From Kosmotogaceae bacterium (GTDB lineage: Bacteria > Thermotogota > Thermotogae > Petrotogales > Kosmotogaceae): DNA of 8,846 nt. A model generated the notes under the pieces. The model did no database searches. It was given only the letters and a program-made list of their open reading frames with translations, and had not been told where the DNA came from. This document shows, one piece after another, positions 1-7,217 of the stretch. The position numbers were made by a program, and so were the translations under genes. The stretch is from NCBI GenBank assembly GCA_003444085.1, contig DLVL01000147.1:10379-19224 (forward strand), written 5' to 3'. Positions within the stretch are counted from its first letter, which is position 1; the number at the start of each line of letters is the position of its first letter.

Positions 1-908
1 TTCATTACCAGGGGAGTATTGATTTCCCTGTAGCCATGCTCTTCGTGCAGTTCGCGAGCGAGACGCATCAATTCGTTCAGAATAACGGTTCCTTTTGGAT
101 GGTATATCCCCATTCCCGGAGCATAATCATAGCTGAAACCAAAAAGGCCGAGTTGAGGTCCCAGCTTTCGATGATCTCGTTTCTTTGCTTCTTCGATCAT
201 CTTCAAATGTGCTTCAAGGTCTGACTTCTTTGCAAAGGCCGTTCCGTATATTCTCTGGAGCATGGCGTTTCTTTCATCGCCGCGCCAATATGCTCCAGAT
301 ACCGATACAAGCTTGAAGTGTTTCACCTTACCTGTAGAAGGGGCATGAGGGCCACGACACAGATCAACGAAATCCCCCTGTCTGTAGAAGGAGACCTTTT
401 CAGCTTCAAGTTCCTGGATCAACTCGATCTTGTAGGTTTCGCCTTCTTCCTTCATGAGCTTTATTGCTTCATCTTTCGGCAGTTCAAAACGTTCTATAGC
501 AAGATCCTCGTCGATGATCTTTCTCATCTCTTCTTCAATCTTCTTCAGGTCATCTTCTGAGAACCTTCTTGTACCAATATCAAAGTCATAATAGAAACCG
601 TTCTCTATAACAGGACCGATTCCGAGCTTCACTTCGTGCTCTCCAAAGAGACGCTTCACTGCCTGAGCAAGTATGTGCGAAAACGTATGACGATAGAAAT
701 GAACAGCATCCTCATCCCTGTCGAGAATCAACAGTAACTTGCAATCTGACTCCAACGGTCTCTTCAGATCCCATAGCTCTTCGTCAACCTTTGCTCCAAT
801 GGCCCTTTTGGCAAGGCCCTCTGAGATCTGATTTGCTATATCTAATGGTCTTACACCGGCCGGATGCTCCTGTATCGAATTATCCGGTAACTGCACCTTT
901 ATTTCCAT
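1..908 (-). CDS. thrS: Threonyl-tRNA synthetase, N-terminal part (runs off the left edge)
   Basis: Charges tRNA-Thr with threonine in the cytoplasm and edits mischarged Ser-tRNA. The frame is open from ATG at 908 to the left edge: 302 codons of a protein that is usually about 640 residues. In order I see a TGS-like N-terminus (MEIKVQLPDN, with the PAGVRPLDIA segment, residues 1-62), then the editing domain with its HxxxH motif (HTFSH, His74 and His78) and the paired CRGPH motif (Cys184, His188), then the start of the class II catalytic domain up to motif 1 (GYREINTPLVM) at the edge. The zinc site and motifs 2 and 3 are outside the window. AGGAGG lies 8 bases before the ATG. Second gene of an operon with ridA; transcription probably starts from the promoter at 1323-1351. 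No frame damage. Confidence 0.97.
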   Translation of the reverse strand, partial: MEIKVQLPDNSIQEHPAGVRPLDIANQISEGLAKRAIGAKVDEELWDLKRPLESDCKLLLILDRDEDAVHFYRHTFSHILAQAVKRLFGEHEVKLGIGPVIENGFYYDFDIGTRRFSEDDLKKIEEEMRKIIDEDLAIERFELPKDEAIKLMKEEGETYKIELIQELEAEKVSFYRQGDFVDLCRGPHAPSTGKVKHFKLVSVSGAYWRGDERNAMLQRIYGTAFAKKSDLEAHLKMIEEAKKRDHRKLGPQLGLFGFSYDYAPGMGIYHPKGTVILNELMRLARELHEEHGYREINTPLVM

Positions 909-916
909 GTCTGAGT

Positions 917-923
917 CCTCCTA
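917..923 (-). promoter_or_regulatory. thrS Shine-Dalgarno overlapping the ridA stop codon
   Basis: Read on the minus strand, the ridA stop TAG (923-921) is immediately followed by GAGG, so TAGGAGG holds both the stop codon and the thrS ribosome binding site. Ribosomes finishing RidA end on the thrS initiation region, which suggests translational coupling. The arrangement is seen directly; coupling is inferred. Confidence 0.7.
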
Positions 924-1301
924 ATCCTGGATCACTGCTACGGCTTCAATTTCCAGTGGTGCATCTTTCGGGAGCCTTCTGACCTCCACAACAGCCCTGG
1001 CAGGCTTGTGATCTGTGAAATAGGTTGAGTAGATTTCATTGAAAGTACCGAATCTGCTCATGTCGGTCAGAAATGCATTTATCTTAACTATCTTCTCGAT
1101 ACTCGAACCGGAGGCAGTGACCACGCTAATCACGTTTTCAATGGCCTGTTTGACAGCTCCTTCAAAATCCGCTACCAGTTCGCCGGTTGATGGGTCGAGG
1201 GGCAGCTGACCGGACACATACACGAAACCGTTAGCCTCGATGGCCTGCGAATAAGGGCCGACAGCAGCCGGTGCACTCTCTGTGCGAATAGTCCTCAACA
1301 C
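921..1301 (-). CDS. ridA: RidA family enamine/imine deaminase
   Basis: RidA (YjgF/YER057c/UK114) proteins are small cytoplasmic trimers that hydrolyse reactive enamine/imine intermediates, such as 2-aminoacrylate made by threonine/serine dehydratase, and so protect PLP enzymes. The product has 126 residues, the usual length. Visible family marks are GPYSQA (residues 15-20), YVSGQLPLDP (28-37), and the C-terminal signature PARAVVEV...LPKDAPLEIEAVAV, with the substrate-binding Arg102 and the conserved Glu117. Start is GTG at 1301, chosen because GGAGGTGATC sits 7 bases upstream; an ATG at 1315 overlaps that site but is out of frame. First gene of an operon with thrS. Subfamily members without deaminase activity exist, so the exact substrate is not certain. 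Confidence 0.95.
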   Translation of the reverse strand: MLRTIRTESAPAAVGPYSQAIEANGFVYVSGQLPLDPSTGELVADFEGAVKQAIENVISVVTASGSSIEKIVKINAFLTDMSRFGTFNEIYSTYFTDHKPARAVVEVRRLPKDAPLEIEAVAVIQD

Positions 1302-1322
1302 ACGATCACCTCCATTTGGACA

Positions 1323-1351
1323 ATTATATCACCGGAAGATCAAACTGTTTA
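1323..1351 (-). promoter_or_regulatory. Promoter of the ridA-thrS operon
   Basis: On the minus strand there is a perfect -10 box TATAAT (1328-1323), 17 bases downstream of TAAACA (1351-1346), a 4 of 6 match to the -35 consensus. Transcription would start near 1316, leaving a leader of about 15 bases that contains the ridA ribosome binding site. Confidence 0.65.
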
Positions 1352-1397
1352 TCCTTGAGACAATGAAATGATCTGTTCATCACGTTATTGAGCGATG

Positions 1398-1403
1398 TAA
1401 AAT
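1398..1403 (+). promoter_or_regulatory. Possible -10 box placing the transcript start at the radical SAM ATG
   Basis: TAAAAT lies 6 bases before the ATG at 1410, so a transcript from it would begin at or next to the start codon. No purine-rich ribosome binding site is visible in the 20 bases before the ATG, which fits a leaderless message. The -35 region is poor (TGTTCA at 1374-1379, 3 of 6, spacer 18), so the call is weak. Confidence 0.25.
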
Positions 1404-1409
1404 AGTCTC

Positions 1410-2153
1410 ATGGTCAAGTCAATTAGAGTCAAGACGGCAGTCTCAAGGACGAAGATCCCGGTAGCTGATTTCACAGTCAATCCATATATTGGATGCAGCA
1501 TTGGCTGCAAGTACTGCTTCGCTCGCTTCATTGGGCCTTTCAAAAGCCACGGTTCTGAATGGGGAAAAGATATCTTTGTAAAAGAGAACATCGCGGAATG
1601 TCTTCGTAAAGGCATTGACAGGTTTCCAAGAGGAGTCTTCTTTGTTTCCACAGTGTGCGATGCTTATCAACATGTTGAGAAACAGACCATGCTGACCCGA
1701 AGAATTCTGGAGATACTTGTTTCCAGGGGTTTCCCGATCTTCATGATGACAAAGTCGTCGCTCATAACAAGAGACATTGATCTGCTGCAGCAGGCAAAAG
1801 AACTCAGAGTCATGATAAGTATAACAACAGATAGAGACGATGTGATCAAAGCTCTTGAGCCTGGTGGAACAGGGTTTGCTGAAAGGTTGAATACGCTTAA
1901 GACCCTCCGAGATGCTGGGATAGATGCAGGTGTATTTGTCGGACCAGTTCTTCCGATGAATCAGCAGTTCGTGGCTGAGAAGATCGCTGAGCTGACCAAT
2001 CACGTTACTCTCGATCCGCTGAATTATCCCTGGCAGGTGAAAGGGATATTCCGTGAGAGGGGATGGCATTACTGGCTGACCAGAGAAAGCTTTTTGGAAG
2101 TCAAGACTGTCTTCAAGAAAGTGATTCCTACCTGCACTACCACCCATGATTAG
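1410..2153 (+). CDS. SPL-like radical SAM protein (COG1533 type)
   Basis: A radical SAM enzyme of the SplB-like group, 247 residues. The 4Fe-4S cluster motif is CSIGCKYC (Cys29, Cys33, Cys36; CX3CX2C), followed by FARF where the family usually has YAR. Further marks of this group are VCDAYQHVEKQTMLTR (residues 82-97, matching the family's tDpYqpvE...TR), MTKSSLITRDIDLL (113-126) and ALEPGGTG (148-155). The fold should be a partial TIM barrel binding S-adenosylmethionine and generating a 5'-deoxyadenosyl radical. The family is named after spore photoproduct lyase, but most members have no known substrate and this one should not be called a DNA repair enzyme. ATG at 1410 is the first start in the frame; it lacks a clear Shine-Dalgarno. 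It diverges from ridA with about 108 bases between them. The frame is intact. Confidence 0.9.
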   Translation: MVKSIRVKTAVSRTKIPVADFTVNPYIGCSIGCKYCFARFIGPFKSHGSEWGKDIFVKENIAECLRKGIDRFPRGVFFVSTVCDAYQHVEKQTMLTRRILEILVSRGFPIFMMTKSSLITRDIDLLQQAKELRVMISITTDRDDVIKALEPGGTGFAERLNTLKTLRDAGIDAGVFVGPVLPMNQQFVAEKIAELTNHVTLDPLNYPWQVKGIFRERGWHYWLTRESFLEVKTVFKKVIPTCTTTHD

Positions 2154-2244
2154 CTCTTTTTGTAAACATGTTTTGATGTCTTCGTTCAGAATTGTATTGG
2201 TTCGAACCTCATCGGTGAGTTCATTGTCTGAAATCGTCAGAAAT

Positions 2245-2283
2245 CAAAGTTGTCGGTGATAAGACACTTCACCGACAACTTTG
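2245..2283. repeat. 15-bp perfect inverted repeat before the protease promoter
   Basis: CAAAGTTGTCGGTGA (2245-2259) and its exact complement TCACCGACAACTTTG (2269-2283) flank a 9-base loop. Neither strand has a proper T-run after the stem, so it is not a textbook intrinsic terminator. It lies about 90 bases after the radical SAM stop codon and its right end overlaps the presumed -35 box of the protease gene. It could be an operator, a processed 3' end of the upstream transcript, or both. Confidence 0.8.
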
Positions 2284-2307
2284 TGAAGGATTCACGGGTG
2301 CTATAAT
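2281..2307 (+). promoter_or_regulatory. Extended -10 promoter of the lipoprotein protease gene
   Basis: TGCTATAAT (2299-2307) combines a perfect -10 hexamer with the TGn extension. TTGTGA (2281-2286; 4 of 6) sits 15 bases upstream as a -35 box and overlaps the inverted repeat by three bases. Predicted start is near 2314, giving a leader of about 33 bases with AAGGAG (2334-2339) 7 bases before the ATG. Confidence 0.7.
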
Positions 2308-2346
2308 CAGGTAACATACACTAGAGTTCACAAAAGGAGCACGAAT

Positions 2347-4083
2347 ATGCGAAATTTAACGAAAGCAGTCTTTGCAATTATCGCTATCTCAATACTGTTT
2401 CTTTTTCTTACCGGGTGCCCTCTTCCAGTTATTCAACCGGTTTCAATAAGTGGTCAGATAAGACCTTATACAGGCAGCGTGGTGGATACATCCCGGTATT
2501 GGTCTTCTACTTCATTGCCCAGTTATGAGTCTGGTTTTCTAGAATCAGTTGAAGGTGACTATGTTCCTGGAGAGTTCATTCTTATAATAGATTCTTCATT
2601 CAGCACTGATTACGTGATACACGCACTGTCGAAAAGCGGTACTGATTATCCGCAGATATCCAAAGTTGTTGAAACTGCAGATGGATCACTCAAGTATATG
2701 GTAGTCAGAGCTGAAGACGATGCCTACAGGACTCTAGAAAGCATACCTGGAGTTCTATCCGTTGAACGTAACTATATATTTCGAGCCTTAACGGACTTTG
2801 ATGGCGCCGGTACGAAAACACCAAATGATCCGCTTTACATCAACCAGAAATGGCATTATGAGATGATTAACCTTCCTGAGGCGTGGTCAATAACAACGGG
2901 CTCTCAATTGGTAGTTGTGGCGGTAATCGATTCTGGAGTAGACTTCAGTCATCCTGATTTGCAGGGAGTATTCTATGACACTGGCTGGGATTTTGTTGAT
3001 AAAGATGCTTTTCCCCAAGACTTACACGGTCACGGGACTCATGTTGCTGGAACAATTGCAGCACTTACTAACAATGGAGAAGGTGTTGCAGGAGTAGCTT
3101 GGGGTGGGGAAGATGGGGTCAAGATTCTACCGATAAGGGTTCTTAATGAGGCAGGACGGGGAACTGCAGATGACGTTTTTGACGGAATCATTTACGCTGT
3201 TGAGCATGGCGCACGTATCATCAATCTCAGTCTAGGAGCGCCCAATGGTTCGAAAGCAATATGGGAAGCAGTTCAGTACGCTTATAGAAATGATGTGGTT
3301 GTTATTGCTGCTGCAGGTAACTACAAACCTAAACAGTCGACAGCTGTCAATTTCCCTGCTGCTTACTCAGAAACTGTAGCGGTAGGAGCGGTTGGTCCAG
3401 ATGGATTGTTAACAAGTTACTCTTGTTTCGGACCGGAAGTGGACGTTGTTGCTCCCGGAGGCTCTTCAATAACACCTGGAAATGGGGTCTTAAGTACTGC
3501 GATCTCAGATTCTCTTTATGAGTACGATGTTGGTACGTCAATGGCAGCACCTCACGTTGCAGGGCTTGTTGCACTGCTTATGACAAGAGGCATTTCTGGT
3601 GTTGAGAACATACGAAGCTTACTTCAAGAAACAGCAGAGCATCCGTCCTCCCTGCCCAAGAATCAGCGAGATGACTATTATGGTTATGGAATCGTAGATG
3701 CACATCAAGCATTAATGCAGGCAGGAATTGGTGAGCCCTTTTACGTTCTGGTTTATGACGTTGGTCTCGAAGAGTTCATTGCTGAAACTATCACTGATGA
3801 ATATGGAAGATTCAGCTTTAACAACATCAATGCCAGAAGAGTACAGCTTTATGCAATCAAGTTAGGTAACGATTTGGATGATGGAGTAGGAGACCTCTTC
3901 GGCTATTATGGCTATTCTGGTGGAGATCCTAGGAGCGGTAGCGCAACAACGATAACTGTCACTTCGGGTGGCTCGTATAACATAGATTTCTACTTTGCAC
4001 CTATCGCGACCCGCTATGAAAACGATAGTCAGAGTCTGACGGAGAAGTTCTTCGATATAATTAGAGAAGTGACTGTAGAGTAA
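2347..4083 (+). CDS. Subtilisin-like (S8 family) serine protease, predicted lipoprotein
   Basis: A secreted serine endopeptidase of 578 residues, probably anchored by lipid to the outer face of a membrane. Residues 1-24 form a lipoprotein signal peptide with the lipobox LTGC; Cys24 would be lipidated. Residues 70-147 look like an inhibitor/chaperone propeptide (VPGEFILI...IPGVLSVERNY). The catalytic domain (about 160-460) has all expected residues: Asp195 in VVAVIDSGVDFSHPDL, His229 in HGHGTHVAGTIAA, oxyanion Asn325 in AAAGN, and Ser398 in GTSMAAPHVAG. Residues 463-565 look like a beta-sandwich of the carboxypeptidase-regulatory or SdrD-B type (YVLVYDV...DEYGRFSFNNI...YNIDFYFAP). Physiological substrates cannot be told; peptide scavenging is the usual role. 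It has its own promoter and ribosome binding site, is convergent with the ABC genes, and has an intact frame. Confidence 0.95.
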   Translation: MRNLTKAVFAIIAISILFLFLTGCPLPVIQPVSISGQIRPYTGSVVDTSRYWSSTSLPSYESGFLESVEGDYVPGEFILIIDSSFSTDYVIHALSKSGTDYPQISKVVETADGSLKYMVVRAEDDAYRTLESIPGVLSVERNYIFRALTDFDGAGTKTPNDPLYINQKWHYEMINLPEAWSITTGSQLVVVAVIDSGVDFSHPDLQGVFYDTGWDFVDKDAFPQDLHGHGTHVAGTIAALTNNGEGVAGVAWGGEDGVKILPIRVLNEAGRGTADDVFDGIIYAVEHGARIINLSLGAPNGSKAIWEAVQYAYRNDVVVIAAAGNYKPKQSTAVNFPAAYSETVAVGAVGPDGLLTSYSCFGPEVDVVAPGGSSITPGNGVLSTAISDSLYEYDVGTSMAAPHVAGLVALLMTRGISGVENIRSLLQETAEHPSSLPKNQRDDYYGYGIVDAHQALMQAGIGEPFYVLVYDVGLEEFIAETITDEYGRFSFNNINARRVQLYAIKLGNDLDDGVGDLFGYYGYSGGDPRSGSATTITVTSGGSYNIDFYFAPIATRYENDSQSLTEKFFDIIREVTVE

Positions 4084-4134
4084 AGCTTTTTAACAGAAGA
4101 ATCACCTCGAAATACCTCAGAAGTGCCCATTTCT

Positions 4135-4761
4135 TCAGGCAATCCACTTTCTTCTAATGTTCCGCAGACTTAGCATGTACAGAACAAGGCAGAACAGAGT
4201 GAGCATGATGAAGCTTACATATCTCGGAATCACACTCGCCTCGTTGAATCCGCTCTTGAGTATGTCTGCACCATAGGTGAGAGGTAGCGCGTAAGAGATC
4301 GGCCTTAAGAAAGCAGGCAGTCTTTCAATCGGAAAGAACAGCCCTGACAGAAATAACATCGGAAACTTGAAGAAATTGGAAAAGGTTTGTGCGTCGAAAA
4401 CTTCACTCACCAATACGGCAATGAACAATCCCAGGAAAGTTGAAGATACAGCTATTAAAACAATGCTGGGAATAATCAGACTCCAGGTGGCGGCAGAAAG
4501 GTCGATCAGGAAAGACGCTATCAGAATCGGAACAAAGGCATTAGCTATTCCAAACAGAATCGCACCTGAAGTCTTTGCAAGCATCAAGAGCTCAAGTGAG
4601 ATTGGCGACAGCAAAAGCCTATCAAAAGAACGGTTCTTCTTCTCAAAAGTGATTGTAACTGCAAGCATTGAAGTGGTGCCGAACAGAACCGATACAGACA
4701 CAACTCCGGGAAGCAGGTTCTGAATACTTCCAATACCTTCACCGGTCCTTATGAAGAACAT
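4135..4761 (-). CDS. ABC-2 type transporter permease, start apparently lost
   Basis: Membrane subunit of an ABC exporter, partner of the ATPase just upstream. The 208-residue frame contains several hydrophobic segments, including LLPGVVSVSVLFGTTSML, a loop FEKKNRSFDRLLLSPIS typical of ABC-2 (DrrB/NodJ-like) permeases, and the C-terminal FFPIERLPAFLRPISYALPL motif. ATG at 4761 is the only usable start but has no ribosome binding site and lies inside a hydrophobic stretch. The frame stays open upstream to a TGA at 4830-4828, and reads NRSWGLVFPIAWTAMFFI, a good first transmembrane helix with a positive N-terminus, overlapping the end of the ATPase gene. Family members usually have about 20-40 more residues here. 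I infer a deletion that removed the true start and the ATPase terminus, so function is doubtful. Confidence 0.8.
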   Translation of the reverse strand: MFFIRTGEGIGSIQNLLPGVVSVSVLFGTTSMLAVTITFEKKNRSFDRLLLSPISLELLMLAKTSGAILFGIANAFVPILIASFLIDLSAATWSLIIPSIVLIAVSSTFLGLFIAVLVSEVFDAQTFSNFFKFPMLFLSGLFFPIERLPAFLRPISYALPLTYGADILKSGFNEASVIPRYVSFIMLTLFCLVLYMLSLRNIRRKWIA

Positions 4762-4772
4762 GGCTGTCCAGG

Positions 4773-5734
4773 CTATTGGGAAGACAAGCCCCCAGCTTCT
4801 ATTCCGGTTATACTGACAAACACGTCTTCAAGAGAGGGGCGAAGCCTCTTCGCTTCTGTGATCTCTAACCCTATTTCCTCAAAGAATCTCACCAGCGAAC
4901 CTACTGCAATGCGCCGGTCTGACTCTGCACGGATTACGTTTCCCGGGGATTTCTGAAACGCTACTTCAGGAAAAGCTTGATGCAATCGATCAGAAATATC
5001 TTCTGCGTCTCCCTCAAAGGAAAACTGCATCACGTGCTTGTCTTTAATGGGTTGAAGAAGATCTTCCACTCTGCTCACATGGACTATCTTACCTTTCACA
5101 ATAAAAGCTATTCGATCACAAAGCCTCTCTGCTTCTTCGATATAATGGGTTGTAAGGAATATCGATGTTCCGTCGTCATGAAGATCGGAGATCAGCCTTC
5201 TTATTTGCCCGGCACTTGCCACATCAATGCCTGTGGTCGGTTCATCAAGAAAGAGGATCTGCGGACGGTGGATGATCCCTCCAGCGATTGTGAGCTTTCG
5301 CTTCATCCCCTTGGAGTATGCTCCGAATTTGCGATTCGCAGCGTCAGAAAGACCGAACGTCTCAAGAAGCTCTCTTGCTCTTTCCCGTCGTTCTGTCTTT
5401 TTCATTCCATATAATGCAGCACAGAAGCAGAGGTTCTTATATCCAGAGAGCTCAGGGTATAGATTGCTTTCATCAGGTACTATGCCGTAAGATGCTGAGC
5501 AGCCTTAGGATTTCGCGAACAATCAATACCTTATATCTTCACCGAACCACTTGTTGGTCTGGCAAGACCTGTAAGCATATTGATGGTCGTGGTTTTCCCG
5601 GCACCATTTGGTCCGAGAAAGCCGAAAAGCTCTCCCTGGTAGATATCAAAGTCTACTCCGTCGACTGCTCTTACATCTTCAAAAACCTTTGAAAGGTCAC
5701 GAACTTCTACTATTGCCTTTTCAGTAGCACTCAA
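4773..5734 (-). pseudogene. ABC transporter ATP-binding subunit, broken by a stop codon and a frameshift
   Basis: DrrA-like ATPase for the neighbouring ABC-2 permease. The likely start is TTG at 5734, with GGAGG 6 bases upstream; an in-frame ATG at 5794 would lie upstream of the predicted transcription start. The first part holds the Walker A motif GPNGAGKTT and reaches ARPTSGSVKI, where TAA (5533-5531) stops it. The same frame continues as GIDCSRNPKAAQHLT, then shifts near 5485; restoring one G would read LTGIVPDESNLYPELSGYKNL. The rest is open to TAG at 4773 and carries YSKGMKRKL (signature), ILFLDEPTTGID (Walker B), LTTHY (switch His) and SLEDVFVSITG. The last residues, IEAGGLSSQ, appear to be permease sequence read out of frame. 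Walker A and Walker B are on separate fragments, so no active ATPase is expected unless the breaks are sequencing errors. Confidence 0.88.
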
Positions 5735-5767
5735 TGCTTGCCTCCAGTCTTTCCACTTCCTATGATC

Positions 5768-5794
5768 ATCATAGCACGAAGTGCAGGTTCTCAA
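5768..5794 (-). promoter_or_regulatory. Promoter of the ABC transporter operon
   Basis: On the minus strand TGCTATGAT gives an extended -10 (hexamer 5773-5768) and TTGAGA (5794-5789, 5 of 6) a -35 box, with a short 15-base spacer. The predicted start near 5761 leaves about 27 bases before the TTG start codon and includes its GGAGG. The 177-base gap to the SDR gene therefore holds two divergent promoters. Confidence 0.5.
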
Positions 5795-5870
5795 GATGTT
5801 GAGGTTCTGTGCTTTCGAAAAAGACTACACTTAGCCGAAGGAGTTTTTTCCCGTTTTCAAGGTCAAGCAG

Positions 5871-5876
5871 TATAAT
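5871..5876 (+). promoter_or_regulatory. -10 box for the SDR operon
   Basis: A perfect TATAAT 36 bases before the SDR ATG. No good -35 box is present at the usual distance (TTCCCG at 5848-5853 is poor), so activation by a regulator or a decayed promoter is possible. TAAGGAAGTG (5897-5906) serves as ribosome binding site for ATG 5912. Confidence 0.45.
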
Positions 5877-5911
5877 AGCTGCAGCGTGAATCTATCTAAG
5901 GAAGTGGATCG

Positions 5912-6706
5912 ATGACCATTGATAACGGAAATTTGAAATCCGATGCTTTGGATCAGCAAGAGGAATAGGATTTGAAGCTGTTCGTTCACTCATGAGGCTT
6001 GGAGCACGTTGTGTTATTGCTGATATCGAAACCTCTGCAGGACAAAAAGCTGCCCGAAATCTTGCAAGTGAGTTTGGACAGAAACAGGTGCTTTTTTTGA
6101 GAACGAATGTGGGCAGCAGATCAGACGTGAGAAAAACTGAAAGCTAAAGCCATAAGAGCTTTTGGCAAAGTTGATATTGTTGTGAACAATGCAGCTATAG
6201 CACCAATAGGATCTGTTGAGAAGTTAAGCGTTGACTACTGGGAAAGAAGTTATAGCGTCAACTTGAGAGAGCCTGTTCTTCTCGCGCAAGCGTTTCTATC
6301 CGATATGATCAAGAGAGCTTACGGGGTTTTCGTCTGTGTTACTTCTTCTGGACTCAATTATATGGGCGCTTACGAGACATTCAAGGCTGCTCAAAGCCAT
6401 CTTGCTGACACGCTTGACGCCGAGTTGGAAGGAACGGGCGTTTTTGCGTTTTCTATAGCTCCTGGTCTTGCTCTTACTCCAGGTGCGAAACATGGTGTTA
6501 GTTTTCTTGCTCCTCTATATGGCATGAGCGAAGAGGACTTCTATGAAGCAAACAAGGAACATATCGTCCTGGTTGAGGTAGCGGGAGCAGGTTTTGCCGC
6601 AGCAATTGCCCAGGCCAAACGCTTTGCCGGACAGGAGATAATCTTTCTGCAGGTGCTCTCGGCAGCAGGTATCAAGGTTGGAGATATGGGCGATCATCAT
6701 GCTTAG
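5912..6706 (+). pseudogene. Short-chain dehydrogenase/reductase (SDR), broken by two frameshifts
   Basis: NAD(P)-dependent oxidoreductase of the classical SDR superfamily, about 260 residues when repaired; substrate unknown. It starts MTIDNGNLKSDAL, then shifts frame near 5949 into GSARGIGFEAVRSL, the glycine-rich nucleotide-binding motif, whose leading Thr is lost at the break. The second shift is in the A-run 6132-6136: removing one A joins SDVRK to LKAKAIRAFGKVDIVVNNAA. The remainder is open and shows NNAA, VTSSG, the catalytic YETFK (YxxxK) and SIAPGLALTPG. Spacing between the catalytic Ser and Tyr is about 3 residues shorter than usual. The largest open frame (from a GTG at 6182) lacks the cofactor motif and cannot be a working enzyme. 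It is followed after 20 bases by the small gene at 6727. Confidence 0.87.
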
Positions 6707-6726
6707 GAGCGTCCAAAAAGGAGGAG

Positions 6727-7091
6727 ATGCTTGAAGCTTATCGAATTTGTGGAAGAGTCTACAGTAATTTGCTAGAGCAATCGGAGGGATGGAAGAAACG
6801 TTCTCTCTTTGAAAGACAGTGGATGTTAAGAGACTTTAAGAAGAACGCCGGGATGACCGTTGAGCAATGGTTAGATTTGCTCAAAAGGCTTGAAGCAGCG
6901 CTTGCTGATGATACTGCAAGTTCACAAGTTCTTTGGAAATACCACTACGACTTCTAGACCAATATTACGGCCACCTGAAGGAACTTGCGTCAAGCTATGA
7001 GAAAAATCCCGATAAGCTATCAGAGCATCTGATAACCATCTCACACAGGCAAGAAGATGTGAGAGCTCTGAAAGAGCTTATCGGCAGATGA
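6727..7091 (+). pseudogene. Small helical protein of unknown function, one frameshift
   Basis: Not recognised. ATG 6727 follows AAGGAGGAG almost directly; spacing is short but the site is strong. The first frame gives 76 residues containing LEQSEGWKKRSLFERQWMLR and GMTVEQWLDLLKRLEAALAD, then a TAG. The next frame carries on as LDQYYGHLKELASSYEKNPD and ends ISHRQEDVRALKELIGR before TGA at 7089. Adding one T to the TT in GACTTCTAG joins them (YHYDFLDQYYGH), giving about 121 residues. The sequence is rich in charged and aromatic residues and should be mostly alpha-helical, with no signal peptide or membrane helix. It follows the SDR gene by 20 bases, so the two were likely co-transcribed and may act together. 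If the gene is not truly shifted, only the 76-residue N-terminal part would be made. Confidence 0.6.
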
Positions 7092-7121
7092 AAGGATTTT
7101 GTAAACTGCAGGAGGAGCAAT

Positions 7122-7205
7122 ATGAGGAGTGATTCTCGCATTAAAGAAACAGAAAGGCTTTTCACTGCTATCTGCATAGAACCTCCTGATCAATTTGATG
7201 GTAGT
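7122..7205 (+). pseudogene. 5' stub of a gene, possibly UroD/methyltransferase family
   Basis: AGGAGGAG stands 4 bases before ATG 7122, an excellent translation start. The first 28 codons read MRSDSRIKETERLF and TAICIEPPDQFDG. This resembles the start of uroporphyrinogen-decarboxylase-family proteins (pattern ERLfaAI..E.PDRVPV), but the match is short. After about codon 28 the frame runs into the antisense of the hydrolase 3' end (stop at 7218) and continues only by chance to 7397. I read it as the third gene of the SDR operon, cut off by the rearrangement that brought the hydrolase here. Open frame alone would give 91 residues, but the second part has no protein-like character of its own. 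Confidence 0.4.
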
Positions 7206-7217
7206 TTGTCGCGATGC

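Noticed and set aside
36..982. Several plus-strand frames of 60-80 codons opposite thrS and ridA
   Set aside because: Antisense shadows; the minus strand encodes unmistakable ThrRS and RidA motifs throughout.
1443..2147. Long open frame (234 codons) antisense to the radical SAM gene
   Set aside because: A shadow of a real gene: the plus-strand product shows all family motifs, while the antisense product has none and no initiation site.
2199..2208. GGTTCGAACC palindrome resembling a tRNA T-arm
   Set aside because: No matching acceptor stem, anticodon arm or D-arm in the preceding 70 bases, and the flanking T-stem pairs poorly.
4084..4134. Bidirectional terminator between the convergent protease and permease genes
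   Set aside because: Only weak partial pairings (GAAG/CTTC type) with long loops and no T-run after a GC-rich stem.
5817..5850. GAAAAAGACT ... AGTTTTTTC inverted repeat between the divergent operons
   Set aside because: A/T-rich, one base out of register, with a 15-base loop. It could act as a weak terminator but sits upstream of both operons, so no role can be supported.
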